From a virus, in the IMG/VR virus record IMGVR_UViG_3300006924_000018, positions 1 through 60,650 of that record: a DNA stretch of 60,650 nt, one strand, 5' to 3'. Of the stretch, positions 37,944-50,200 are shown piece by piece. The stretch's first letter is position 1; every line of letters starts with the position of its first letter. The notes beneath the pieces were generated by a model. The model did not search any database and had not been told where the DNA came from. It was given only the letters and a program-made list of their open reading frames with translations. The translations under genes were made by a program, and so were the position numbers.

Positions 37944-39749
37944 ATGAAAAAGTACAACAAGAAATTTGTTTCTGTCGATTATACTGGCAGAGACTTCAAT
38001 ACAATCAAAGAAAATCTAACTAGCTACGCAAAGCGCTACTACCCTGACACATTCAGAGACTTTACAGAAGCCAGCTTTGGTTCTATGATGTTAGATTCTG
38101 TGGCATACGTCGGTGACGTATTGTCCTTCTATACTGATTATAATTTCAACGAGTCTTTGCTAGCCACATCCAATGACTACAATAATGCGATTCGACTCGC
38201 CCGCCAGATGGGATACAAGTTCAAGGGCTCTCCTTCCGCTACTGGAAAGGTCGCTGTTTATGTTATTGTCCCTGCAGCTTCCACCGGCAGAGGCCCAGAT
38301 AGCGCTTTGATGCCAATTCTCAAGCGCAACACAGTATTGGGCTCTAATAACGGCTCTTCCTTTATCGTAACAAGCGATGTTCGCTTTGACGACCCCTTCA
38401 ATGAAGTAGTTGTAGCAAGGATTAACGAAACAACTGGCCTACCAGTGTCCTATGCCGTGAAGGCTTATGCAGATGTTATTTCCGGTGAGTTTAAAACAAC
38501 ACAGATTGAAGTTGGTAACTTTGAGAAGTTCAAGAAAGTAGTTCTAGATGATTCAAATGTAACCGAGATTCTATCGGTTATCGATAGTGATGGTAACGAG
38601 TACTTCGAGGTAGAGAACCTATCGGAAGAGATTGTCTTCAAGGAGCAATCAAATACTGACCCGAACACAAGAGAACAGTCTCCCTCAATCTTGATCCCAA
38701 CACCAGTGCCAAGAAGGTTTGTATCAGAGAAGGATCTCCGAGAGACAACACTTATTTTTGGTCACGGGTCAGAGGACAGTGCCCTAGATAACGCAATCCC
38801 TGAACCAACCAGTGTTGCATTCCAGCAGTTTGGTCGCACATATGTAAGCGATGTAACCTTCGACCCCAGAAACCTAATCAGCAATAACAGCTTTGGTATC
38901 GCTCCTGAGAACACGACGTTAACAATCACATATAGAAGGAATATTGACTCCTCTACTAATGCGGCTGTAGGTACAGTTACAAATGTTCTCACGCCTTCAG
39001 TGGATTTTAATGATCCAGACCAGACTACCGCTTCAAATCGCAAAGATGTAGTCGCATCACTAGAGTGCTTCAACGAAGAGCCAATCAATGCTTCCTCGGC
39101 GATTATGTCTCTAGAGGATCTAAAAGAGGTTGCTTTGGCATCTTTTGGAGCTCAGAGCCGTGCAGTAACAGCGCAGGACTATGAGGCACTATGCTATACA
39201 TTGCCATCACAGTACGGCAACATTAGAAGAGCCAGAGCTGTAAGAGATGCTGATGCGAACAATCGAAACATTAACTTGTATGCTCTAGCATCGGACCAGA
39301 ATGGTAAGCTATCAGCGCCAAACTCTGTAACAAAGAATAATATCAAGAACTGGATCAACCGTTATCGTATGATCGGAGACACAATCGACGTACAGAATGG
39401 TATCATTGTCAATATCGGAGTTGAGTTTAGTATTTCGGTATTGGAACCATACAACAAGTTCGAAGTTCTAGAGCAGGCAATTACAGCCGTACAGAACTTT
39501 TTTGCACGCCCATTCTTTATTGGACAGCCACTAAGTATCCTTGAGATCTACACCGTACTGCAGAATGTAGACGGAGTTGCAGATATTTCTAAAGTAAAGT
39601 TTGCGTCAAAGACTGGAACCGATTATAATAATAATTACATTAACTTGTCAAGATATACAACAACTGATGGCCGCAGAATCGTTCCGCCTGAGAACGTGGC
39701 ATTCCAAATCAAGTTCCCCGGAACTGACATTAAGGGAGAGGTTAAGTAA
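37944..39749 (+). CDS. 6: Baseplate wedge protein gp6-like
   Basis: I use ATG 37944 (601 residues); a TTG at 37932 would add four residues. The N-terminus 'FVSVDYTGRDFNTIKENLTSYAKRYYPDTFRDFTEASFGSMMLDSVAYVGDVLSFYTDYNFNESLL' is typical of T4 gp6 and its baseplate-J-like relatives. The length matches too. A core strand-helix domain 'LKEVALASFGAQSRAVTAQDYEALCYTLPSQYGNIRRARAVRD' at about 400-440 is the conserved gpJ part. gp6 forms the wedge ring of the baseplate. Overlaps the next gene by one base. Confidence 0.88.
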   Translation: MKKYNKKFVSVDYTGRDFNTIKENLTSYAKRYYPDTFRDFTEASFGSMMLDSVAYVGDVLSFYTDYNFNESLLATSNDYNNAIRLARQMGYKFKGSPSATGKVAVYVIVPAASTGRGPDSALMPILKRNTVLGSNNGSSFIVTSDVRFDDPFNEVVVARINETTGLPVSYAVKAYADVISGEFKTTQIEVGNFEKFKKVVLDDSNVTEILSVIDSDGNEYFEVENLSEEIVFKEQSNTDPNTREQSPSILIPTPVPRRFVSEKDLRETTLIFGHGSEDSALDNAIPEPTSVAFQQFGRTYVSDVTFDPRNLISNNSFGIAPENTTLTITYRRNIDSSTNAAVGTVTNVLTPSVDFNDPDQTTASNRKDVVASLECFNEEPINASSAIMSLEDLKEVALASFGAQSRAVTAQDYEALCYTLPSQYGNIRRARAVRDADANNRNINLYALASDQNGKLSAPNSVTKNNIKNWINRYRMIGDTIDVQNGIIVNIGVEFSISVLEPYNKFEVLEQAITAVQNFFARPFFIGQPLSILEIYTVLQNVDGVADISKVKFASKTGTDYNNNYINLSRYTTTDGRRIVPPENVAFQIKFPGTDIKGEVK

Positions 39750-41233
39750 TGGGTATCAAGAGATTCTTCGCAGAGAAAGACAACACTATTACAAATGCTT
39801 TTGAGGCGAATCTCACTACTCGTGGGACAGGCTCCAATATGGGTGCTGCAGACATCCTAGAGGTATTCTCTATCTACGCACAGGCTAGCTCATCTGCTGG
39901 CTTGTCAAACGAGAAGTCCAGAGCCATTATTCAGTTCCCAGTTGATGACATTACAAATGCTCGCTCTACGGGCCAGATTCCTGCCAGTGGCTCTGTTAGT
40001 TTTTACCTCAAGCTAGCCAACGCCCGCCACGGCCAAACCCTTCCAAAGGGCTTTACGCTCGTCACAGCACCAGTTTCTGGGGCTGCTTGGACAGAGGGCG
40101 AGGGCCTAGATATGGAGAACTATTCTGACATTGGAGTCTCCAACTGGATCTCTGCTAGTGAAGGCGTAGGTTGGCAAACAGAAGGTGGAGACTATTATAG
40201 TGCTTCCGAGGTATCCCAGTTATTCGATAAGGGAACGGAAGATTTGGAGATCAATGTCACAAGCATTGTGGAAGACTGGATCGCAGGCACTGTTCCCAAT
40301 TACGGCTTCGGCGTATTTCTGACTTCATCAGAAGAGAACTCCACAAGTCGCTCATACTACACAAAGAAGTTCTTCTCAAGAACCTCAGAGTTCTTCTTTA
40401 AGCGTCCAGTAGTAGAGGCTCGGTTCAACGCGACCGTGCAGGATGACCGTGGAAACTTTTTCTACTCAAGTTCACTAGCATCAGCTGAAGAGAATCTAAA
40501 CACAATTTATCTCTATAACAGAGTCCGTGGCCGTCTACGGAACATTCCTAGCATCGGAACAGGAAACATTTATGTATCTGTTTTCTCAGGCTCCACAGAG
40601 CCAACAGGCTCTGCAATTGATCTAGTGGCAGATGGCACCCACGTTCTTCCGGGTGATCTAACAGTTGTAACCGGAGAGCACGTCTCAACAGGCATCTACA
40701 AGGCCACATTTGCCGCTACAGCAGCCGCAACACCTTTGGATACCCTATTCGACGTCTGGCACAATAGCGACCTCACAGTGCAGTTTAAGACCGGCTCAAT
40801 CACGCCTCTTACATTGGACGCATCATCGGAAGCATATGCTGAAAGGTACATCAATAAGATTACTAACTTGAAGCCAGAATACTTTACTGACGAAACCGCT
40901 CGTTTCCGTGTATACACAAGGCCAAGAAACTGGCAGCCAAACATCTATACTGTAGCCCAGCAAAGACCAGAGACAACCATTATCCCTAGTTCTAGCTTCT
41001 CGGTCTATAGAATCGCAGACGATCAAAGCGTAATTCCCTTTGGAACAGGGTCTGACCTACATACCGTAATGAGCTACGATAGTAGAGGAAATTACTTTGA
41101 TTTGGACATCTCAATGCTAGAGCCTGATTACGCCTACGGTATTGAGCTTTGCCACTATAATGACTACACAGGTGGCTGGGACATTCAAGAAGAAGTGTTC
41201 AAATTTAGAGTTGAAAAAAGACAAACCAAGTAA
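39749..41233 (+). CDS. Virion structural protein, DNRLRE-like
   Basis: The first 240 residues of this 494-residue protein have the order 'SRAIIQFPVDDI', 'VSFYLKLANARHGQTLPKGFTL', 'DLEINVTSIVEDWIAG...YGFGVFLTSS', 'RSYYTKKFFSRTSEFFFKRPVVEARF', which resembles the DNRLRE/carbohydrate-binding-like module also used in cell-surface proteins. The C-terminal half is beta-rich with 'YAERYINKITNLKPEYFTDETARFRVYTRPRNWQPNIY'. It lies in the baseplate block. Likely a peripheral baseplate or fiber-base protein. Confidence 0.6.
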   Translation: MGIKRFFAEKDNTITNAFEANLTTRGTGSNMGAADILEVFSIYAQASSSAGLSNEKSRAIIQFPVDDITNARSTGQIPASGSVSFYLKLANARHGQTLPKGFTLVTAPVSGAAWTEGEGLDMENYSDIGVSNWISASEGVGWQTEGGDYYSASEVSQLFDKGTEDLEINVTSIVEDWIAGTVPNYGFGVFLTSSEENSTSRSYYTKKFFSRTSEFFFKRPVVEARFNATVQDDRGNFFYSSSLASAEENLNTIYLYNRVRGRLRNIPSIGTGNIYVSVFSGSTEPTGSAIDLVADGTHVLPGDLTVVTGEHVSTGIYKATFAATAAATPLDTLFDVWHNSDLTVQFKTGSITPLTLDASSEAYAERYINKITNLKPEYFTDETARFRVYTRPRNWQPNIYTVAQQRPETTIIPSSSFSVYRIADDQSVIPFGTGSDLHTVMSYDSRGNYFDLDISMLEPDYAYGIELCHYNDYTGGWDIQEEVFKFRVEKRQTK

Positions 41234-41256
41234 TTAGTATTAGAGGGTAAGCTAAT

Positions 41257-44200
41257 ATGCCAAAGGCTAGAGATCTATTCGGCCCAAAGAAGGTCGTTGA
41301 GAGCACAAACCTCGAAGAAAACTTCAGTGATATTGAATCTCTAAGAAATCTTCGTGCAAAGACAGAACTCAAGAAGCGAATGATCCCTCGGATCGACTAT
41401 GCGACCGCTTCAAACTTTGCCAAGTTTGGCTCCGCAGAACTCTACTACCAGAGTGCGATGGAGAACATCGCAAACCAGTACCCTTATGACGGCTCTGAGG
41501 CCGAAAAGGTAGAATTCCTTAACGCTTCGTCGTACATTGATCTATACATTTTTGAGAACGAGTACCCTCGACAGAATGGTTACGTAGTAATTTCATCAAA
41601 CGGCTGGGGATCATCCACCGGTATTACCGATGGCTTTGGTATGCCAGTAGACCAAGAGTACATCTCCGTCAGAGGTAACCTAAACACAGCTTCTGCAGGT
41701 ATGGTCGGCAAACCTCTAGCAGAAACCTTCAGCGGATCTAACATTTACGATGAGAACCCCTACGATACATTGGGCCTCACCGATTCTGGCAGGAACGGAA
41801 CCCGCACAGATAACCTTCTTATGGACTTCCAGCGCGGAGTAACCCTAGAATTCTGGATGAAGAAGAGCGAGTTTTTGCCTTCATCGACACAGAAAGAGGT
41901 CGTATTCGACGTATGGAATAGCGCAGCTGACACCAGCGATTCATATGGTCGCATCACACTTTATATGTCAGCTTCAGCAGATGGTGCCAATCCTTGGCGT
42001 ATGAATTTGAAGTCGGGGTCAGTCGGCTTTGCAGACATCAATCTAGGCACTTGGCAGACCACCGGAACACTTGCTGACGGCGAGTGGCATCACTATGCTT
42101 TCTCTGTTAAGAGCGAATCTGGGCAGTCTAGCATTAAGTGCTACCTAGATGGCGATCTCAAGAATACCCTTACATCTGCGATGGATCTAAGTGAAGTAAC
42201 TGGTGCTATTAATGGTAGAGTTGGTGCTCTAATTGCAGCCCCATCTGGCTCCTCAGCGACAGCAGGCGCTGGCAAGCTTTCTGCTTCACTCGATGAATTG
42301 CGCTACTGGAAGACAGAGCGCAGCGCAGAAGACATTGGAAAGAACTACATCACCAATGTTTACGGCGGCGCAAACACAGATATTTCTAATACAGAGCTTG
42401 GTATCTACTTTAAGTTCAACGAGGGTATTGCCCTCAACGATACACTAGACGCTATCGTATTGGATTACTCAGGTCGCGTTTCTAACGGTAGCTGGGTAGG
42501 GTACCCCGGTCCAGCTGCACGAAGCACAGGCTCTGCTATTGTCCTAGCCGGCGCAGCCCCAGTAGAGTTTAGAGACCCAGTAGTATACAAGACAAACCCA
42601 GACTATGTAGCCAAACTAGAAGAGTTGACTGCTAGTGGTTCATACTACGACACACAAAATACATCCTTGTTGTTCAACACATTCCCTAACTTTGTTATTG
42701 ATGGCGACAACGGAAACCTAAAGTCAACGATCCAGATTATGGCTAGCCAGTTTGACGATATGTACCTTGAGATGCAAGAAGTTAACAAGGTTAAGGATGT
42801 ATCATACGGTCAGAACACAAATGTAAACGCTGATGTTGATTATAAGGCACACCCAAATATGGACCGTGTACTTCAGTCCATCGGTATCGACACCAATGAA
42901 TTGTTCGAAGACCAGAGTCTACAAGAGTTTGCAAGGGCCAGAAACGACCTCCAGATCTTTGAAAAGGATCTAACTGACGTCAAGAACCAAGTCTACAGCA
43001 ACATTTACAACAACGCTATGAACATCTTGAAGTCTAAGGGTACTGAAAAGTCTGTTCGCAACTTCTTGAGATGTCTAGGCGTAAACGACAGAGTTATCAA
43101 TCTTAATATGTACTCCAGCAATAGAGAGTACGTAATCGAAGATCGCTTTGTCAACAACACAGAAAACAAGAAGTACATTGATTTTGACCGTGCAGACCAC
43201 CTTCAGGCCACAATCTTCCAGACTGCTTCTTCGAATCCGAACACAAGAGGGCAGACATTCGTATCTGGAACAAACAATGTTTCTGCTTCGTTCACAGCGG
43301 AAGTTAACGTATACTTCCCGCGCAAGCGTACACCGGGCGAACCCGGATACTACACAACTAGTTTCTTGACATCATCAATTTTTGGTACTCACCGAGTTGA
43401 CTCTAATGGATCATATGACTGGTTCCCCGGTGCTGGTGCTGATTCTAACTTCCAGCTTGTTGCATTGCGACCATTTGAGGACTCCAAGGATGCTCGCTTT
43501 GCTATCGTTACAAGATATGGCGGAACACTACTAACAACCGATCTATACAAGAATGTATACGATGGTAATGAGTGGACCTTTGCAGTGTCTTTGTTCAACA
43601 GCCAGCAAGACTATGCAGGCGGCCCGGACAATATGCCAGAGCCAACTTATTACATTGGACTTACTGGATACAATACAGAAGGCTACTTTGTAAAAGAGAG
43701 CTTTGCACAGAGCGCATCTATTGCCAACACTACATACGCACAGAATATCCTAACACAGGACAAACGATACTTCCTAGGCGCTGACCGCTTCAACTACTCT
43801 GGCTCAGTTCAGACAAATACCGATGTCAAGATCGGATACCTAAGACATTACGACAATACTGTTTTGACACCAGAGACCGTTGCCGTCCACGCAAAGGACA
43901 GAAATGTATACGGTCCTAACGATGCCTCAAGAAACATTTCTATGTTCAACTCCGAAGAGGCAACCGGGTCGTACTTCCCAGAAGTAAGCAGCTTGCTATT
44001 TAACGTCGACTTCCAGACCGTAACAGGCTCCGACGCCTCCGGTGGGTTCTTGGCAGTCGACTTCGCTTCAGGCTCTATTTCTGCTACCGAAGATATTAGA
44101 AATAACTACCCTGCAAATTACGCTGATAGTATTGCAACACAGTATGAGTTCTCCGGCTTCGGCTTTGAGGCTAGCAGCCAAGCTGCAGTTGACAACAGAG

Positions 44201-47200
44201 TGGTTGTCGGATCCGACATTCAGATGCCAGAGAGTCTATTGTCGACAGACTTGGTTAATGTGTTGACTTCCGATGATGAGGTGTTCACAAGGCAGTACAG
44301 TCCAGAGACACTTTACTCATCACTAGAGAAGAGCCTAAGTAATGCTTACTCAAGAGAGATTATCGATTTCTTGGGCAGCGCCCGCGAATTCAATGAAATC
44401 ATTGGCGAAGCAGGTGCACAGTACAGAGGCGACTACGGCAAGCTACCTAATCTAAGGGACTTGTTCTTCCAGAGATTGCAGGCTGTAACAGACTTCAATA
44501 AGTTCTACGAATTCTACAAGTGGTTTGATGACAGTGTTCTTAACTTTATCCTCCAGCTAGTCCCAGAATCAGCGAACGTTCGTGACGGTATTCAAAACGT
44601 AATTGAAAGCCATATCCTTGAGCGCAACAAGGTAGTTACACAGTACCCTCTATTCCGTCAGGTAGTTGAGGACACCAACACCTTTGGTGCAACCCTACAG
44701 GGTGGAAACGACCTAGACTACAACTGGAAGTACGGCCACGCCCCTGTCGGTACCACAGCACAGTCAGAAAATACGCTCTGGTGGAAGAACCGTGCAGAGA
44801 GGGAAGGTGCCTCCGAGGCAGCCTCCGACAGTGCAGCCGTACAGATCGTATCACAGAACAGAAACCTTAGAGAGTACAGGAAGAACTTTACATCTGCAGG
44901 CTCCTCATACTTCAAGGCAGATTCAGTTAATAACAAGATTGCAGAAAATGTTTCTCTTGGTGTCGCTGCCTCCAAGACAGTGGCTGCTGGTGTCAACCCC
45001 GAAACCTCGAAGGACCCCGCCCTACTGAAGAGCGTGGTAAGTAAGTTCTCTTCCGAGCAAGACATCCGTATCCTAATCAACGGAACTGATGCCCCATCAG
45101 TCGACAATGATGACGTCGAACTAGATCTAGGCAAGAGAAAGAAAGAGCTTGCGATCTTCAGCATTATTGGAGAAGAGGCAGGCGAAGTCGCCGATTACTA
45201 CAACTATAAAGTAGAGTCTTTCCTTCCGGCCACTATTTTGAGCGCTTCGGCAACTAGAAACGCTATGCTAGAAGATTATAACAGCGTAGCTGACACAAAG
45301 ATTGACATTGGTAATATGCACCTAGATACCGTAATTGGTAATGAGATTCCTGCGCAGGGCGTCTTTTCGGAGACGCACGTAGGTGGTAACCAGCATCGCC
45401 ACATTGACATTAACGCCGGATCAGACGATGCCACCAACCGGCCAGAATCATTTAAGCTGAAGGCAGGACAGACTGGCGGCAACCCTGTAATCTGGATCGC
45501 TGCTCCACAGGCTGCAGACGCCCAGACAGCAGCTCCTAACACTAATCTTCCTTATGCGGTCTACACCAGAGACGGACTCGCCAAGCGCCCTCTAAACATT
45601 AAGAATATTAAGTACAACTCCGGCTCACAAAACTACGGTAACTACAAGGAAGACTATGAGCTAATGCAGCTTGGTGGACGAACAGCTAATAACGTGGCGT
45701 TTGTGCAGGCTGGAGGATTTGGCACCGCAAGCATTGACTCTACCTTCGTAACTGGCGTGGTCGATTATACAAAGCCATCTAGGCCCGCGAGAAAGCACGT
45801 TATTGTTAACCGCTTCTCCGCACCCGGCGATGCCAATACAATGGGAGACAACCTAGGTGGTCCGGGCTTGGATTATGAGGCAGCTGAATATAGTCCTTAC
45901 AATAATCTAAACTTTAGAAACCTTACTGTTCGCTTGCCACTAAACAAGAAGTTCCTTGTTGATAGGGCAAACAGCGGCGGGTTTAGCAGTGATAGTTCAA
46001 CTCCGACCGGCGCTGTCAATTACAATCCTTCATATGTAATCTCTTCTTCTTACTATGGAAGCTCGTCACTTTACGGCGTCAATCGCGGAGTACCAAGCTT
46101 CCACAAGGTGCAGAGAAACGGAACACCTGTAAGAACACAGACATCAAGCGTAGACTTCGTGGATAACGGAACAGACACTAAGGTCCGCTACGATAACGCA
46201 TACGTAGCCACTAGCATCCCAGCAACAGATCTAAGATACCAGTGGATCTCCTCTTCCATCGAGGGCACACAAAACGTTCTTGTATACCAAAGCTTCGATG
46301 GCGTGGTATCCACATCAGCCGGCTTGGTAAGCGAGCTTAATTTTGTAGCCACATCAGACAATAATCCGAACGTATCATTTGTTGGCGCTAACACATTCGT
46401 AACAGGCGCTGCAGATGTCATCTTCGTGCCTACTATCGATGCTTCCTCTCTAACTTTGAGCTACCCAGCAACTGGGACAGCAGGTACAGTCAACGATTAC
46501 ATCCTCGACGCCAACGGACCATACCAGTATGCTTCATTCAAGCAGCTCCGTGCAGGTGAGTCAAGAATCAATCGATACTTCAGAAAGAACAACCTCTTCA
46601 GCTATCCGGGTGCCGCTCGCGTATTTACTGACTCCAATACAAATATCGTCCGTACAGACAGTGGCCCAAAGACATTTGTAGCGACGCAATCAGTTATCAC
46701 AAACCGATATGAGCCAGTTTTGCTTGAGGTAGAAATTGATGAAGCATCTCACGTATTGAGTGTTGAGAACGGCAACCAAAAGGTATACTTCTCACAGGAC
46801 GACATCAATAAGGGCTTTGCAGTTGTAGAGAACTCAAATCAGAGTGCTTTTGACACCGTAATCAGCACTTTCGGAAGCAATGGTGGCATTGAGGTTAACA
46901 AGGTGACCTACCGCGAAACAGTATGGCCAACAGAAGAGAACTCATTCCTACAGAAGGTTCGTGAAAGAATCGGATTTGAGAACAACTTCTGGAGGGACAC
47001 AGCAGCTAATAGACAGTCCAAGGGCCGTCGAACAGACACTCGCGGCAAGCGCTTTGGCGTAACAGATCCTAACTCGCTATACGGTCGTTCATCTTGGGAC
47101 CTAGACGCATACCCCGGCTTCGAGACCACGGAATTCATCAGCGCACCAGCGAGCGAGCAGACAAGTAAGGCGGCACAACCTTCAGCTATCAATTCTGACT

Positions 47201-50200
47201 CCGGGCTAGGAAACTCTGGCATACTTCAGAATTACACTACGTTTAGTAAGATTAGATACTCTGGCGGTACAACGGGCGAGCGAAAGCAGCCTGCCCTTGG
47301 TGGAGCAACACCTCTCAATGTGCAGCCAATGCTGGCAAGAAACCACTTTATCCAAGACCCCCGCTCAGCAGTATCAAAGCACGGTATGCAAATTGAGCTT
47401 AGCGGTGGCACAGTAGTTCAAAATCTTCCAAAGCCTCCGGGTGACGAAAACAATCATATTTATTCTTTGCTTGGCTCTGGTTATGCAAAGTGGGAAGCCG
47501 GCATACAGGCAGGTCGTTACATATATAGTGGTAGTCAAGTCGTGTTTGTTGATGAGCCTTCAAGCCCCTTCGACGATACATACGACGATTACGCATACGA
47601 CGTCAAGACAAAACGAAAAGATATGTCAGTCATTCCAGAGTACATCTCATCTGATTTTGTAGGAACAGACTTGCAGGCTGCAGATGTATTTGATTCTGCT
47701 TCGTTCAACAGCAATTTCTCAATCAAGCTGGCAGACAGCGATGACACCGGTGCCCGCTCACTTCTAAGGGGCCTACCTACCGACTCGTCAGAAGCAGGCT
47801 TCTTTGATATTTACTCACATAGTGACTTCTTGAAGCATTTTGAGGAAGTCAAGCAAGTGTCGGCTGATAACGGACTAGAAGAAAATCGATTGACCCTTAA
47901 GTTTAGAGGAGTTAAGAAGTTCTTGCCATATGATGGCTTCTTCCCTGCCGAAAGAGCAAGGAAGGTCGCAGAACAGTTCTTCGATACCTATGGCGAAGAG
48001 TCATTTATTATCCCTGCAGAGTCTAAAGCCTCAGCCCAGTACTCAGAGACTAATAAGTTGCGCCCGATCTTGCAGACTATGTTCGCACCCGGACTTATGT
48101 TTAACGCAATCAAGTCAGGTATGGCAGTAGATTATCCGATATTCACTGGCTCATATGATGAAGACTTCCGCTTGATTGCAAAGGACCTCACCCTTGATAG
48201 TACTGCAAACGGCAGCACAGTCAAGAGAAACGAAGTAAGATGTATTGGTACTTCTAGCTTCCAGCACAGAGTTCCTTTTGAAGCACTCTACAAGCCAGAG
48301 CTACTGCAGGGCTTGACAATCTTTGATAATGAGCCAACACAGGTCACCAACATTGGTGGCTTGAACTCCGGCCAGAGACTTCGCAATATTGTGAGCTTCA
48401 GCGACACTAACAATCTATACATTAATATTGTCAACAACTACCTCGCAGAATCTGTAAACTTCTTCTTGGCCGACGGAAGAACAACAAGAATTGTTTCTCG
48501 TCCACAGAAGGATTTCTTAACAGTCACACCGGGCAAGGCTTATGGTATGCGTCTCAAGATGTATAGGTCTCTTGATGTGCCAAAGATGTCTTCTGGTAGT
48601 CACGGAAACTACCCAATTCCGCAGATCGTCTCCGAGGGCGCGAGAGGTCCGAAGGCTTATATTTATATCAATGATGGTCTCATCGGAGGTAATTACAAGG
48701 CACTCCTATACCCTTCTTGTGTCTCTTCTGACCGTGACGCCAATTATGATACAAACTTTACAGCATCATTCACATTCAGTAGCTCGGCTGGGTCTTGGAC
48801 TATTACGGGCTTGTCAGCTGACAATGCTAACGCCGCACAGGACGATGAGTATGATGCTGGAGGAAACAGCTTCCAGTTCACGACAGAACAATATGATGCA
48901 GCCACCGAAGAGCCTCCAGTACAAAACATTGAAAATCTAGCAAACAACTTGGTAAATGTTATCAACCTTAATTCGGATTATAGTGCTAGATCACTTAATC
49001 AAAGTATTGGATACGCCAATATGCCGGGTGCATCCGGCTCTGGCGATCCTTGTAATGGCGGCGTACCTAGCACTAACCTCGCCACCTTTACAGTAATCGA
49101 GATCTCTTCAAACTTGCTAGAAAGCGGAATTGAGTTCGCCGTCTCTAATAGTGCGGTACCTAGTAATACCGATAACGCTCTAGATAACTTCTTCTTCATT
49201 AGTGACACGTTGCTCACGGAGATTGATGAAGACATTACTACACAAACCGATGATTCAAAGGCTAGAATTGCCACTGGCAGCTTCTCCCTTAATGTTGATT
49301 TGGTAGGTTACAGTAGGCCAACATTGACAATGTATTCTAGGCCGACAGCCTTCGGTCCTCCTACAATGGGCTTTGCAAATACCGAGACAAATGCTGCTAT
49401 CTTTTCTGGAGCATACGATAGCGTTAATGGATACAATATGCCATTTACGCCTCCTTACTACGATGGCGAGTCTTGGATGGACATTATTTATATTCCGCCC
49501 GGAACTTCTGCAAGCGGCTCGTCTGCTGTAGTGCCGGAAGGCTTCAAGCCAGTATTGACCGGTGACCCGACCACCAGTAAGCAGTTGTTTAATTTCCCAG
49601 ATGCCGCAATTTCTGGCACTAATGAGGATGACACCTTTGCAACTCGGCAAGATGGCTTGTTCGTGAAGTACTGGCGCTTCGATCAAGACGCAGGCTCAAA
49701 CCCCGGAACTACATACGCAGCACAGGACGGAAACCTAAACAGCAACGCTATGCAGCTATCTGCTAGTGTCAACGCCTTTAATGTAATCGGAGAAGGCGAT
49801 GACGCAAGGTGGTCCATTGATCTTAAGTTCGAGGCACCAATTGCTAACTTTGGCCACTTGGCCGGCTACGACTCAGTTACGCAGCCAAATGGCGAGTTGT
49901 CTGCATCTGTAGGTAGAGGTATGTGGCATCAGTTTGGGCGCATTCCAAAGGAAGACGAAGGAATTTACCTTAAGGTTGAGAGAATCCCTAACGATTGGCT
50001 CGATAATCACCCATCTGGCACTATCGGTACTGGCCGCGATTACACTGGCATCGGCTCCGCCTCAGTAGGCGAAGCCTATACAGTACATCCATTTGGAGAT
50101 AAGACAGTATCGGTATCTCCAAGGGATAGTATTTCTTTGGCTAATGTTTGTGGGTTCAACACCAAGCCTGTCAAGCTAGGTAAGCTACGCGAGTTCAAGG